Made by a program: the position numbers and the translations under genes
In this document: one piece after another, positions 18,909-28,525 of the stretch
How the letters are laid out: each line of letters opens with the position of its first letter
Position numbering within the stretch: the stretch's first letter is position 1
The notes under the pieces: model-generated
Seen by the model: the letters and a program-made list of their open reading frames with translations, nothing else
Database searches by the model: none
Told to the model about the DNA's origin: nothing
Origin: Deinococcus carri
Lineage (GTDB): Bacteria; Deinococcota; Deinococci; Deinococcales; Deinococcaceae
Length of the DNA: 34,735 nucleotides
Assembly (NCBI RefSeq): GCF_039545055.1
Contig: NZ_BAABRP010000003.1
Coordinates: 205,001 to 239,735, forward strand
Direction of reading: 5' to 3'

Positions 18909-20426
18909 TCAGGGTAACGGGCGCACCGCCTGGCGTTCACGTTTGTGGGCGTACATCCGCACGTCGGCGGCGCGCAGGGCCGCCGTCGCGCCTGGTGCCT
19001 CGTGGGGGACGACCACCACGCCCAGCGAGGCCGTCACCGGGTAGCCCAGCGCCTGCACGTGCCGCTCGGCCTCCTCCACCCGCGCCCGCATGGCCCGCAC
19101 GGCCTCGCCGGGGTCGGCGGGCCACAGGTCCAGCAGGGCGTACTCGTCGCCGCCCAGGCGGTAGGCGGTCAGTCCCGGTGCCCCGAGCTGCCCGGCGAAC
19201 TCGCGCAGCAGATCGTCGCCGCTGGCGTGACCGCGCTCGTCGTTCACGCGCTTCATGCCGTCGAGGTCCACCACGCCCAGCACGTAGCCCAGATGCTGCC
19301 CGGCCAGGCGGCGGTCGGCCTCGTCCAGCGCCTCGTCCAGCGCGCGGCGGTTGCCCAGGCTGGTCAGGGCGTCGGTCAGGGCCGCATTTTCGAGCATCTG
19401 CACGTGTTCGGCGCGTTCGAGGGCCACGCCCACCGTGCGGGCGGCCTCCTCCAGCAGCGCGCGCTCCTCCGGGGTCCAGGGAGCAGGTTCGCCCAGGCGG
19501 ACCAGGAACAGCAACGAGTGGGGGTCCCGCCGCGCGCCCGGCCTGCCCACCTGAAGGGGCAACCAGGCGACACTCCGCAACCCCGCGTCCCGCAGGTGGG
19601 GGCAGGGGTCGTGCGCCAGATAATCGTCGAGAAACACCCGCCCCTGCCCCGACAGCGCCGCCGCCAGCGGACTGTCCTCCAGCGTGAGCCGCTCCTCGAA
19701 GGTGGCGGCAAAGGCCCGGCTTCTTTCCGGCTCACTGGCCGGGTCGCTGGTATGGGCACTCAGCACCCGCGGGCCGTGCGGCGTGAAGTCCAGCAGGGCC
19801 GACCAGTCCAGCCGCATCCGCTCGTGCAGCAGGTTCAGGGCGCGGCAGGCCATGTCCCGCGGTTCCAGCGGCTCGTTCATCAGCTCGGCCAGGTCGCGCA
19901 GGTCACGGGCCTGATCGCGCGCCCGCGTCAGCTCCTGGGTGCGCAGCCGCAGTTCCAGCTCGCCCATCACCAGCCGCGCCAGCAGCCGCAGCGTCTCGAC
20001 CTGCTCCTCCCCGAAGGGCCGCGGGTGGTCGTCGGTCACGCACAGGGTCCCCAGAGCGTGACCGTCCGGCGTGAGCAGCGGCGCTCCAGCATACAGCACC
20101 ACCTCGCCCGACTGCACCAGCGGATGGGCGACAAAACGCGGGTCCCGGCGGGCGTCGGGCACCACCAGCACTTCCGGCGTCAGGATGGCCCAGGCACACA
20201 CCGAATCCGCGCGGGGCACGTCGCCGCGCTCCGCCCCGATACAGGCCCTGCTCCACTGCCGCTCGGCGTCCAGCAGGTTCACGGCAGCGAACGGCACCCC
20301 CAGCACCTGCGTCGTCAGGCGGGTGATACGCTCAAAGGCATCCTCACCGGGCATCTCCAGCACCCTGTAGCGGACCAGCGCCGCCAGGCGCGCGGCTTCA
20401 TCGGGGGGCAGGGGAGCGGCAGACAC
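18909..20426 (-). CDS. GAF-GAF-GGDEF diguanylate cyclase
   Basis: A 505-residue soluble signalling protein. Residues 20-155 are a GAF domain of the type that starts ALVRYRVLEMPGEDAFERI and contains LCVTDDHPRPF. Residues 175-340 form a second GAF domain (CRALNLLHERMRLDWSALLD; SVAWLPLQVG). Residues 345-500 are a GGDEF domain with DALTSLGNRRALDEAL and the active-site GGDEY (425-429). The catalytic residues are kept, so it should make cyclic di-GMP. The inhibitory RxxD site is absent at its usual place, which suggests no product feedback at that site. No membrane segment. The GTG start is set by TAGCCT six bases before it. Effectors of the GAF domains are unknown. Confidence 0.92.
   Translation of the reverse strand: MSAAPLPPDEAARLAALVRYRVLEMPGEDAFERITRLTTQVLGVPFAAVNLLDAERQWSRACIGAERGDVPRADSVCAWAILTPEVLVVPDARRDPRFVAHPLVQSGEVVLYAGAPLLTPDGHALGTLCVTDDHPRPFGEEQVETLRLLARLVMGELELRLRTQELTRARDQARDLRDLAELMNEPLEPRDMACRALNLLHERMRLDWSALLDFTPHGPRVLSAHTSDPASEPERSRAFAATFEERLTLEDSPLAAALSGQGRVFLDDYLAHDPCPHLRDAGLRSVAWLPLQVGRPGARRDPHSLLFLVRLGEPAPWTPEERALLEEAARTVGVALERAEHVQMLENAALTDALTSLGNRRALDEALDEADRRLAGQHLGYVLGVVDLDGMKRVNDERGHASGDDLLREFAGQLGAPGLTAYRLGGDEYALLDLWPADPGEAVRAMRARVEEAERHVQALGYPVTASLGVVVVPHEAPGATAALRAADVRMYAHKRERQAVRPLP
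18911..18916 (-). promoter_or_regulatory. -10 box of probable leaderless promoter for mce
   Basis: TACCCT on the minus strand ends 7 bases before the ATG at 18903. It lies within the last codons of the upstream gene. Confidence 0.45.
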
Positions 20427-20432
20427 GGCCCC

Positions 20433-20438
20433 AGGCTA
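20433..20438 (-). promoter_or_regulatory. -10 box of probable leaderless promoter for the GGDEF gene
   Basis: TAGCCT on the minus strand ends 6 bases before the GTG at 20426. The remaining bases to plsY (about 250) hold nothing I can identify. Confidence 0.55.
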
Positions 20439-20685
20439 GCCGATGCCCTCTCAGAGCCAGATGACAATCACTGATAGGAACTTTAGGGCAAGGGTCAGAA
20501 AGCGTGGGGAGAAAAGGGCCTCCCTGTGGCCGACGGGGCCGGTAGAGCGGGCTGGGCCGGACGGGGAAGGGAGCCGCCGGGCGGTCAGCCAGCGCACTTG
20601 GAGGCGGTCCGTCCCGGTCAGGTCCAGCGTCAGGCTGGCCTTCCCCGTGCCCAGGCACCCCTGCGGTGCGGGCGGCCGCAATGCG

Positions 20686-20691
20686 TACAAT
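20686..20691 (+). promoter_or_regulatory. -10 box of probable leaderless promoter for plsY
   Basis: TACAAT ends 6 bases before the GTG at 20698. Confidence 0.6.
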
Positions 20692-20697
20692 CAGGCC

Positions 20698-21291
20698 GTG
20701 ATTCTGATCACCCTCCTGGCCGTGCTGGTGTCGTACCTGATCGGCTCGGTTCCCGCTGCCGCCTGGCTGGCCCGCACGCGCGGCGTGGACATTCGCAAGG
20801 TCGGCAGCGGCAACAGCGGCGCGACCAACGTGCTGCGCTCGCTGGGCAAGGGTCCGGCGCTGGCCGTGGCCGTGTTCGACATCCTCAAGGGCGCGCTGAG
20901 CGTGTGGCTGGGGCGGGCGCTGGGCCTCGACCCAGCCCTGGCCGCGCTGTGCGGCGTGGCCGCCGTGATCGGGCACAACTTCAGCCCCTTTCTGGGGTTC
21001 CGGGGGGGCAAGGGGGTCGCCACCAGCTTCGGGACCATCACCGCGATTGACCCGGTGATCGGGGCCGGGGCCTTTGTGGTGGGCGCGACCTGCATGTGGC
21101 TCACGCGCTTTGTCAGCGCGGGCAGCATCCTGGGTGCCCTCACCGCCGTGACGGTGGCGTTTGCCCTGGGCCGCCCCGGCTGGCTGCTGCTCACCGTGAC
21201 CTTCCTGGCGGCCCTGCTGACCTGGCAGCACCGCGACAATATCGCCCGCCTTCAGGCCGGAAAAGAGCGGCGGCTGGGCGATCCGAAGTAG
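20698..21291 (+). CDS. plsY: Glycerol-3-phosphate acyltransferase PlsY
   Basis: A 197-residue inner-membrane enzyme with about five hydrophobic segments. It transfers acyl from acyl-phosphate to glycerol-3-phosphate, the first step of phospholipid synthesis. The three PlsY motifs are present: [15 protein letters not shown] and [36 protein letters not shown]; and a C-terminal [18 protein letters not shown]. The GTG start is chosen because the first helix begins directly and TACAAT lies 6 bases upstream. The open frame before it is not PlsY-like. Monocistronic. Confidence 0.96.
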   Translation: MILITLLAVLVSYLIGSVPAAAWLARTRGVDIRKVGSGNSGATNVLRSLGKGPALAVAVFDILKGALSVWLGRALGLDPALAALCGVAAVIGHNFSPFLGFRGGKGVATSFGTITAIDPVIGAGAFVVGATCMWLTRFVSAGSILGALTAVTVAFALGRPGWLLLTVTFLAALLTWQHRDNIARLQAGKERRLGDPK

Positions 21292-21400
21292 CGCCGGCCC
21301 CCTTTTGCGCTTCCCTCTCCGGAGCTTGCGCTATGCTGGGCGCGTCACCACAACGGACAAGCCCAGGCGGTGGTCAGCCCGTCTGGCCCGGGAGCCAGCC

Positions 21401-21700
<300 letters not shown>

Positions 21701-21720
21701 CAGTGGCAAACCGTCTAACG

Positions 21721-21784
21721 GTCTGACGGTCGAACCGCGCAGAAAGATGGATGAGGTTCTGGGCCGTTCGCGGTCAGACTTTTT
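21721..21784 (+). terminator. Terminator after the 99-residue protein gene
   Basis: GTCTGA (21721-21726) pairs with TCAGAC (21774-21779). CCGCG (21735-21739) pairs with CGCGG (21769-21773). TTTTT follows at 21780. The stem has a large internal loop, so it is weaker than the others in the window. Confidence 0.5.
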
Positions 21785-21848
21785 GACCGTTCGACGCTCC
21801 TGACCCTCCTGCCTGCTGTCCGCAGGAGGCCCCATCTAAACCGCCCCC

Positions 21849-21877
21849 TTGACCCCCGGCCCCCTGCCGGGTACCTT
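21849..21877 (+). promoter_or_regulatory. Promoter of the asd leader
   Basis: TTGACC (21849-21854), 17 bases, TACCTT (21872-21877). The leader ATG begins 6 bases after the -10, so transcription should start at or next to the AUG. Confidence 0.85.
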
Positions 21878-21883
21878 GCCCCT

Positions 21884-21913
21884 ATGCGCCGCCACACGAC
21901 CATGACTCCGTGA
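21884..21913 (+). CDS. Probable asd leader peptide MRRHTTMTP
   Basis: Nine codons: ATG CGC CGC CAC ACG ACC ATG ACT CCG, then TGA. Three threonines and an internal methionine fill positions 5-8. Thr and Met are end products of the branch that Asd feeds. The ATG is 6 bases after a consensus -10, so the message is probably leaderless. The stop codon is directly followed by the first arm of the attenuator. The peptide itself likely has no function beyond being translated. Its assignment rests on position, codon content and geometry. Confidence 0.7.
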   Translation: MRRHTTMTP

Positions 21914-21969
21914 GGGCGGCTGATGCACAGGCCGCCCGCGAAGCCCCGCGTGGCGGCTCTTTTCTTTTC
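21914..21969 (+). promoter_or_regulatory. Attenuator with competing hairpins before asd
   Basis: Segment 1 is GGGCGGC (21914-21920), segment 2 GCCGCCC (21931-21937) and segment 3 GGCGGC (21952-21957). Segments 2 and 3, extended by CGCG/CGCG (21937-21940, 21947-21950), form the terminator stem followed by TCTTTTCTTTT. Segments 1 and 2 form a perfect 7-bp antiterminator that uses the same bases of segment 2. A ribosome at the leader stop codon would cover segment 1; one waiting at codons 5 or 6 would not. Confidence 0.72.
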
Positions 21970-21989
21970 AGGGCCAGGGAGGCACAGGG

Positions 21990-23009
<1,020 letters not shown>

Positions 23010-23035
23010 GCGGCAGAAGGCAGAACGCGGAGGGC

Positions 23036-23077
23036 AGAAGGCCAGCGGGGGAGCGTCCCGTTGGCCTTCTCTCTTTT
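23036..23077 (+). terminator. Terminator after asd
   Basis: AGAAGGCCAGCGGG (23036-23049) pairs with CCCGTTGGCCTTCT (23057-23070), with one G-T pair. CTCTTTT follows. The left arm is part of an AGAAGGC-type repeat, so the repeat has supplied the terminator. Confidence 0.85.
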
Positions 23078-23093
23078 GGGGCAGACTGGGGGC

Positions 23094-23735
23094 ATGAGGA
23101 CGCCCTCTCCCCTGCCGCCCCGGCCTCCGCGCAAGCGCTCGCCGGTGGGCCTCGCGGCGCTGCTGGCCCTGCTGCTGGTGGGCGGGGAGTGGGTGCAGGA
23201 GCTGACCGACCAGTTCGCGTTCGGGGGGGCACTGGACCAGTACGGCATCGTGCCGCGGGACCCGGGCAGCCTGCCGCATGTGCTGACGGCCCCCTTTCTG
23301 CACGTGGGCTTCGGACACCTGATCGCCAACACGGTGCCGCTGGCGGTGCTGGCCTTTATGAGTGCCCTGCGCGGGGTGGCGCGTTTTCTGGCGGCGACGC
23401 TGGTGATCGTGGTGCTGGGCGGCGTGCTGGTGTGGCTGTTCGGGCGCGGGGGCAGTTCCCACCTGGGGGCCAGTGAACTGGTGTTCGGCTACCTGGCCTA
23501 CCTGATCGGCGTGGGCTGGTGGGAAAGGACGCCCGCGGCCATCGCAGTGGCGATCCTGGCCCTCTTTCTGTACGGCGGGGCGCTGTGGGGCGTGCTGCCA
23601 ACCAATCCCGTCATCTCCTGGGAATCGCACCTGTTCGGCTTCGTGGCGGGCCTCGTCGCGGCGGCGCTGCTGCACCGCAAACGTCCACCGCGCGGCGGTC
23701 AGGTCAACCCATACTCGCCCCGTTCCAGATTCTGA
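23094..23735 (+). CDS. Rhomboid family intramembrane protease
   Basis: A 213-residue membrane protein with six or so hydrophobic segments. The rhomboid catalytic parts are H75 and N79 ([14 protein letters not shown], oxyanion region), S127 in GASELVFGY and H179 in [19 protein letters not shown]127 and H179 form the expected dyad. The residue after the serine is Glu where most rhomboids have Gly (GxSG), so activity is likely but not certain. GGGGG just before the ATG supports this start. The last 37 bases overlap the end of the convergent NUDIX gene, so the two stop codons cross. Confidence 0.9.
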   Translation: MRTPSPLPPRPPRKRSPVGLAALLALLLVGGEWVQELTDQFAFGGALDQYGIVPRDPGSLPHVLTAPFLHVGFGHLIANTVPLAVLAFMSALRGVARFLAATLVIVVLGGVLVWLFGRGGSSHLGASELVFGYLAYLIGVGWWERTPAAIAVAILALFLYGGALWGVLPTNPVISWESHLFGFVAGLVAAALLHRKRPPRGGQVNPYSPRSRF

Positions 23736-24166
23736 CGTACACGCTCCACCAGCCGCGCCTGTTCAGGCCAGAACAGCGGCGGAACGGCCTTTAGCACGGG
23801 CCATTCCAGGCGGAAGCCCGTTTCCAGCGGCCTCTCCCCCACCTCGTCCGTCAGGCCCAGGAAATAGCGCGTGACCTGCCAGCGGGTCCGGGCGTAGTTC
23901 TGCCGTTCCAGCACCCCCAGGTCGGCCACCAGCCGCACCCGCGCCAGCCCCGCCTCCTCGCGCAGTTCGCGGTGCAGGGCGGCCTCATGCGTCTCGCCGG
24001 GTTCCAGCCCGCCCTTGGGAAGCTGGCGGTATTCGCCCGGCTCCACCACAACGGCGACGCACCAGCCCCCGCCCTCCCGCCTGAGCACCACCGCGCCCCC
24101 GCTGGCCCGCTCGGGCAGTCCCTCAGGGCGGACAGACCAGGTGCCGTCTGGCGGGGGAAGCGTCAT
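23699..24166 (-). CDS. NUDIX hydrolase
   Basis: A 155-residue NUDIX protein. The Nudix box is [20 protein letters not shown], continuing EEAGL (about 57-81), which matches GX5EX7REUXEEXGU with all catalytic glutamates. A beta strand [20 protein letters not shown] precedes it. The final third ([15 protein letters not shown]) is of unknown specificity; (di)nucleoside polyphosphates are common substrates. Deinococcus genomes carry many NUDIX genes. The ATG at 24166 is used because the frame upstream runs into an AGAAGGC repeat and the glyoxalase-like gene. No strong ribosome binding site. Probably cotranscribed with the glyoxalase-like gene 40 bases upstream. Confidence 0.93.
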   Translation of the reverse strand: MTLPPPDGTWSVRPEGLPERASGGAVVLRREGGGWCVAVVVEPGEYRQLPKGGLEPGETHEAALHRELREEAGLARVRLVADLGVLERQNYARTRWQVTRYFLGLTDEVGERPLETGFRLEWPVLKAVPPLFWPEQARLVERVRQNLERGEYGLT

Positions 24167-24206
24167 CTTCGGGCCATCTGCCTTCTGCCTTCCGCCTTCA
24201 GCATCC

Positions 24207-24839
24207 TCACAGTGTGACCAGCCCGTCCGGTGCCACCAGCAGGGCCGACAGCTCGGCCTGGGGCGCTTCCCGCACCTCCACCTCACCCGCGAAGTTCAGG
24301 TGGTCCAGCAGGGTCCGCAGCCCATCGGGGTCGGGGGTGCCCAGGGTCAGGCGTTCGAGACGCACCCCCGCGTCGGGGAGGCGCGTGGCCACGGGCGGCG
24401 TGTGCCAGGCAATCAGACTGGGGACCACGCCGCCCGGCAACCGCCCGTCCTCCGGCACGGTCAGCGTCCAGCGGTTCTGACCGCGTGACAGGTCCAGGGC
24501 CTCCCCGAAGGGCGTGAGGTCGAGGCCCGCGAGGTCCGGCACGCGCGCGACCCAGTGAATCAGGCGGGGGCCGTCTTCCAGCTCCTCGCGCACCTCGGGC
24601 GTGTCCAGGCCGAACCAGCGGGGGCGCGGTGGGGCGGGGGCCTGGGGATTGACCGCGATGACCTCCAAATAGGTGTCCGGCCCCAGCGACAGCAGCGCGT
24701 TGTGGGTGCCGAACTGTTCGTGTTCGCCGCCGGGCTGGAGGGGCACATTCAGGCGGCCCTCCAGCCACGCGCGGCCCTCGTCCAGGGTGCGGGCGGCGAT
24801 GACCAGATGGTCGAGCGTGGCAGGAACGGGGATGGTCAT
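24207..24839 (-). CDS. VOC/glyoxalase-like domain protein
   Basis: A 210-residue protein with a glyoxalase-like fold. It opens [20 protein letters not shown], the phrase of the glyoxalase-like domain family (Glyoxalase_3 type), then [20 protein letters not shown], a metal-site-like strand. SLIAWHTPP and [11 protein letters not shown] mark the second half. Substrate unknown; relatives are annotated only as VOC-family proteins. The ATG at 24839 follows TACCCT by 6 bases. An ATG six codons upstream would run across that box and is rejected. The upstream amine-oxidase gene ends only 14 bases before it. Confidence 0.85.
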   Translation of the reverse strand: MTIPVPATLDHLVIAARTLDEGRAWLEGRLNVPLQPGGEHEQFGTHNALLSLGPDTYLEVIAVNPQAPAPPRPRWFGLDTPEVREELEDGPRLIHWVARVPDLAGLDLTPFGEALDLSRGQNRWTLTVPEDGRLPGGVVPSLIAWHTPPVATRLPDAGVRLERLTLGTPDPDGLRTLLDHLNFAGEVEVREAPQAELSALLVAPDGLVTL

Positions 24840-24845
24840 GGGCGC

Positions 24846-24851
24846 AGGGTA
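24846..24851 (-). promoter_or_regulatory. -10 box of probable leaderless promoter
   Basis: TACCCT on the minus strand ends 6 bases before the ATG at 24839, directly after the upstream stop codon. Confidence 0.55.
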
Positions 24852-24853
24852 CG

Positions 24854-26134
<1,281 letters not shown>

Positions 26135-26140
26135 GGGCCG

Positions 26141-26146
26141 AGGGTA
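26141..26146 (-). promoter_or_regulatory. -10 box of probable leaderless promoter
   Basis: TACCCT on the minus strand ends 6 bases before the ATG at 26134. The same hexamer and spacing serve the glyoxalase-like gene. Confidence 0.55.
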
Positions 26147-26188
26147 GCGTTCGGCAAGGTTCATGGGTATGGGTTCAGCGGTAGAGGT

Positions 26189-26566
26189 TCAGGGGCCGCG
26201 CTGGGTCGTCAGCACCTGACCTGCGGCGTCGGTCACGTCGAAAGCGTAGGCCTGGGGCTTGAGCACATGCCAGTTCACGCGCAGGTCAATGCAGGCGTCG
26301 GGCAGCGTCACCAGGCGCATCGGCGGATACTGACCGTCATCCTGGCGCAGAGACTCCAGCACCCGCGCGAGTTCGTTCGCACAGTTCTGCCCCGCGGCCT
26401 GCTGGACGGTGGCGACGCTGCCCTGTCTGGCCCGCAGCGCCCGCACCTGCGCCTCCAGCGCCGTGACGCGGGCGGCCAGCCGGGCATTCTCCGCCCGCGC
26501 CTCCCGGTCCTCGCAGCCGCTCAGCAGGCCCGCCAGCAGCAGGAGGGGCAGGACCGCACGCTTCAT
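26189..26566 (-). CDS. Small lipoprotein with coiled coil
   Basis: A 125-residue lipoprotein. The signal [18 protein letters not shown] ends in the lipobox LSGC, so C18 would be lipidated. Residues 19-50 are a charged heptad-like helix ([16 protein letters not shown], then [12 protein letters not shown]), a likely coiled coil. The mature domain (52-125) has two more cysteines (NCANEL and [10 protein letters not shown]) and strand-like ends. No family is recognised. TAGCCT lies 6 bases before the ATG. It may be a periplasm-facing or outer-membrane-anchored structural protein, but that is only inference from the lipobox and coil. Confidence 0.82.
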   Translation of the reverse strand: MKRAVLPLLLLAGLLSGCEDREARAENARLAARVTALEAQVRALRARQGSVATVQQAAGQNCANELARVLESLRQDDGQYPPMRLVTLPDACIDLRVNWHVLKPQAYAFDVTDAAGQVLTTQRGP

Positions 26567-26572
26567 GGCCGC

Positions 26573-26578
26573 AGGCTA
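26573..26578 (-). promoter_or_regulatory. -10 box of probable leaderless promoter for the lipoprotein gene
   Basis: TAGCCT on the minus strand ends 6 bases before the ATG at 26566. Confidence 0.55.
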
Positions 26579-26750
26579 ACGCCTTCCCCCCGCCCGGACG
26601 CCGGGCGTAAGAGAACGGTCAAGGCGGGGCGGGTCGCGCCGGGCAGCGGGGCTACGGCTCCTTGCCACCTTCCTCTCCCACAAGCACCTGCTGGGCAGTA
26701 CAGGTCAGGCGGGCAGGACATGCGGAACCGCTTTTCTCTTCTGGCATGCA

Positions 26751-26804
26751 GGCAAGCTCCGCTTGCCACCCCTCTCCCCGGCCCTCTCCCGCAAAGGGAG
26801 AGGG
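26751..26804. repeat. Intergenic hairpin repeat (GCAAGC / CCCTCTCCC type)
   Basis: GGCAAGC/GCTTGCC (26751-26767) is followed by CCCTCTCCC-GCAAA-GGGAGAGGG (26782-26804). The order GCTTGCC then CCCTCTCCCC also occurs inside the element at 17928-18089. It lies between the lipoprotein gene and the RNA methyltransferase gene. Confidence 0.6.
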
Positions 26805-26854
26805 AGAAAAAAGGCCGCTTACTCGCCCCTTTCCCAGAGAACACCCCGGCCCTC

Positions 26855-28087
26855 CTACCGCTCCAGCACGCTCACCACTTCCACGTGGCTGGTCTGGGGG
26901 TAGAAGTCGTGGGGGGTGACTTCGCCCAGACGCCAGCCGCGCCGGGTCAGGTCGCCCACATCGCGCGCCCAGGTGGCGGGGTCGCAGCTCACGTACACCA
27001 GGCGGTCGGCGGTGCTGGCGTGGATGTGGTCGCGGGCTTCCGGCTCCAGGCCGGCGCGGGGCGGGTCCACCACGATCACGTCGGTGCCCAGTTCGCTGAA
27101 GCGGGCGGCGTCGCCACTGCGGTAGGTGACGTTGCGCTCGCCACTGACGGCCACCGCCTGCCGGCCACGCGCCAGCGCCTCGGCGGAGGAGTCCAGCACG
27201 GTCACGCGGGTGAAGTGGGGGGCGAGGTGCCGCCCAATCGCGCCCGAGCCGCCGTAGAGGTCCACGGCGTGCAGGCCGCTGCCGGCCAGTTCCGCCGCGT
27301 GGAGGTACGCCAGGCCCGCCGCCTCCGGGTTCACCTGCGCGAAGCCAGTCGCCGTCACGCCCACCTGCACGCGCCCGAACTGCTCCTGCACCTCCGGCTC
27401 GCCCGCGATCAGGCGCACGCCCGCGCCGAAGCGCCGCCCGGCGGGCTGGGCCAGGCTCACCCCCGTCACCCCGGCGTCGAGCAGGTGGTCGGAGGCCCGC
27501 AGGAACGCCTTCGGCTCGCCCGCGCCAATCAGGGCCGCCACGACCTCGCCGGTCAGGCGGCTGGCGCGAAAGGCCACCTCGGTCGCCGGGTCGAGGTGTT
27601 CGGGGTTCAGGCGGTCGATCACGGCCTGAATCTGCGTCATCACCAGCGGGTCCTGGCCCACCACCAACGGGTCACGGCCGCGGCGCTCGCGGTAGGCGAG
27701 GCCCTGGGGCGTCACCAGGTACTGCGCGGTATTGCGGTAGTGCCACTCGTGCGGGCTGGCGACCGTCTCGGCCACGGGCGCGCGCAGCTTGGCGATGCGT
27801 GAGAGGGCCTCTTCCACAAAGCCGCGCTTGTAGGCGAGCTGCGCGGGGTAGGCCGCGTGGGCGAGGTCCACGGTGGGCAGGTCGGGGGCCGCCACGCGGT
27901 CGGGGCTGGCACGCAGCACCTCGCGGGTCACGCCCTGGCGCACGCCCCGGCCCGCGCGCACGCTCGCCTCGACGCGCTCGCCCGGCAGCGCCCCGCGCAC
28001 CAGCACCACGCCGGACTCGTCCCGGGACAGGCCCAGCCCCCCGGCGACAAGTTTCTCGATTTCCAGCGTGATCAGAGCTTCAGGCAT
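26855..28087 (-). CDS. TrmA/RlmD-type RNA (uracil-C5)-methyltransferase
   Basis: A 410-residue class I SAM methyltransferase for C5 of uridine in rRNA or tRNA. Residues 1-60 are a TRAM-like RNA-binding region ([19 protein letters not shown]). The SAM motif is [11 protein letters not shown], the PPRAGL motif ([10 protein letters not shown]) follows, and the catalytic cysteine lies in [14 protein letters not shown]. The stretch before [16 protein letters not shown] is where RlmD-type enzymes carry four Fe-S cysteines; here it has none ([13 protein letters not shown]). The ATG at 28087 is chosen because TRAM text begins there; an ATG three codons upstream touches the TACCCT box. Whether the target is rRNA or tRNA cannot be said. 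Confidence 0.9.
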   Translation of the reverse strand: MPEALITLEIEKLVAGGLGLSRDESGVVLVRGALPGERVEASVRAGRGVRQGVTREVLRASPDRVAAPDLPTVDLAHAAYPAQLAYKRGFVEEALSRIAKLRAPVAETVASPHEWHYRNTAQYLVTPQGLAYRERRGRDPLVVGQDPLVMTQIQAVIDRLNPEHLDPATEVAFRASRLTGEVVAALIGAGEPKAFLRASDHLLDAGVTGVSLAQPAGRRFGAGVRLIAGEPEVQEQFGRVQVGVTATGFAQVNPEAAGLAYLHAAELAGSGLHAVDLYGGSGAIGRHLAPHFTRVTVLDSSAEALARGRQAVAVSGERNVTYRSGDAARFSELGTDVIVVDPPRAGLEPEARDHIHASTADRLVYVSCDPATWARDVGDLTRRGWRLGEVTPHDFYPQTSHVEVVSVLER

Positions 28088-28096
28088 ACGGGGCAT

Positions 28097-28102
28097 AGGG
28101 TA
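28097..28102 (-). promoter_or_regulatory. -10 box for the RNA methyltransferase gene
   Basis: TACCCT on the minus strand lies 9 bases before the ATG at 28087, leaving a leader of two or three bases. Confidence 0.45.
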
Positions 28103-28168
28103 GCGCGCCCGGCCCCCGGCGAAGGGAAGGCGGGACGCGAAGTGCCCGTGGAGCTGCGCCGGGGCCTG

Positions 28169-28405
28169 TGATACCAAATTGCGTTGATTCCTTGGAATCA
28201 ACCGAGCGGACTGGCACAGCTGAGGAGTGGCGTCCCCAGGGGCGTCCATTCACGACAACGGCGCAGCAGAGCGAGGAACAAAAACGACGGGGTTGCGGCG
28301 ATGGAACCGCCCAGTGTCCAGAGCCGCCTCTGGACACGCTTTCAGGGCGGGCAGGAACATCTGGCGCTTTCCCAGATGTCCGGGAATCAGAGCAATCCCG
28401 TATGA
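28169..28405. repeat. MITE-like element with imperfect terminal inverted repeats, copy 2
   Basis: About 237 bases. The left end is ATACCAAATTGCGTTGATTC (from 28171). The right end, reverse-complemented, is ATACGGGATTGCTCTGATTC. Inside lie a near-palindrome GTTGATTCC-TT-GGAATCAAC (28183-28202), the hairpin GTGTCCAGAG-CCGC-CTCTGGACAC (28314-28337) and ACATCTGG/CCAGATGT (28357-28379). No coding frame is convincing. The rest of the gap (28088-28525) holds the methyltransferase promoter on the left and a C-rich stretch before the transporter on the right. Confidence 0.65.
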
Positions 28406-28525
28406 CGCGGCGAGGCCGGGCGTTGCTTTAAAGTCGGGGCAGAGCCGCCCCCGTAGCCGCCCAGTTCCCACGCCGCCGCCCCCGCCCCGGCCCAGCCGCC
28501 CACACTCCAGCCCCAGGGAGCCACC

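Noticed and set aside
20451..20690. Small open frame on the minus strand between the GGDEF gene and plsY.
   Set aside because: It has no start signal, overlaps the plsY promoter box and shows no protein-like pattern.
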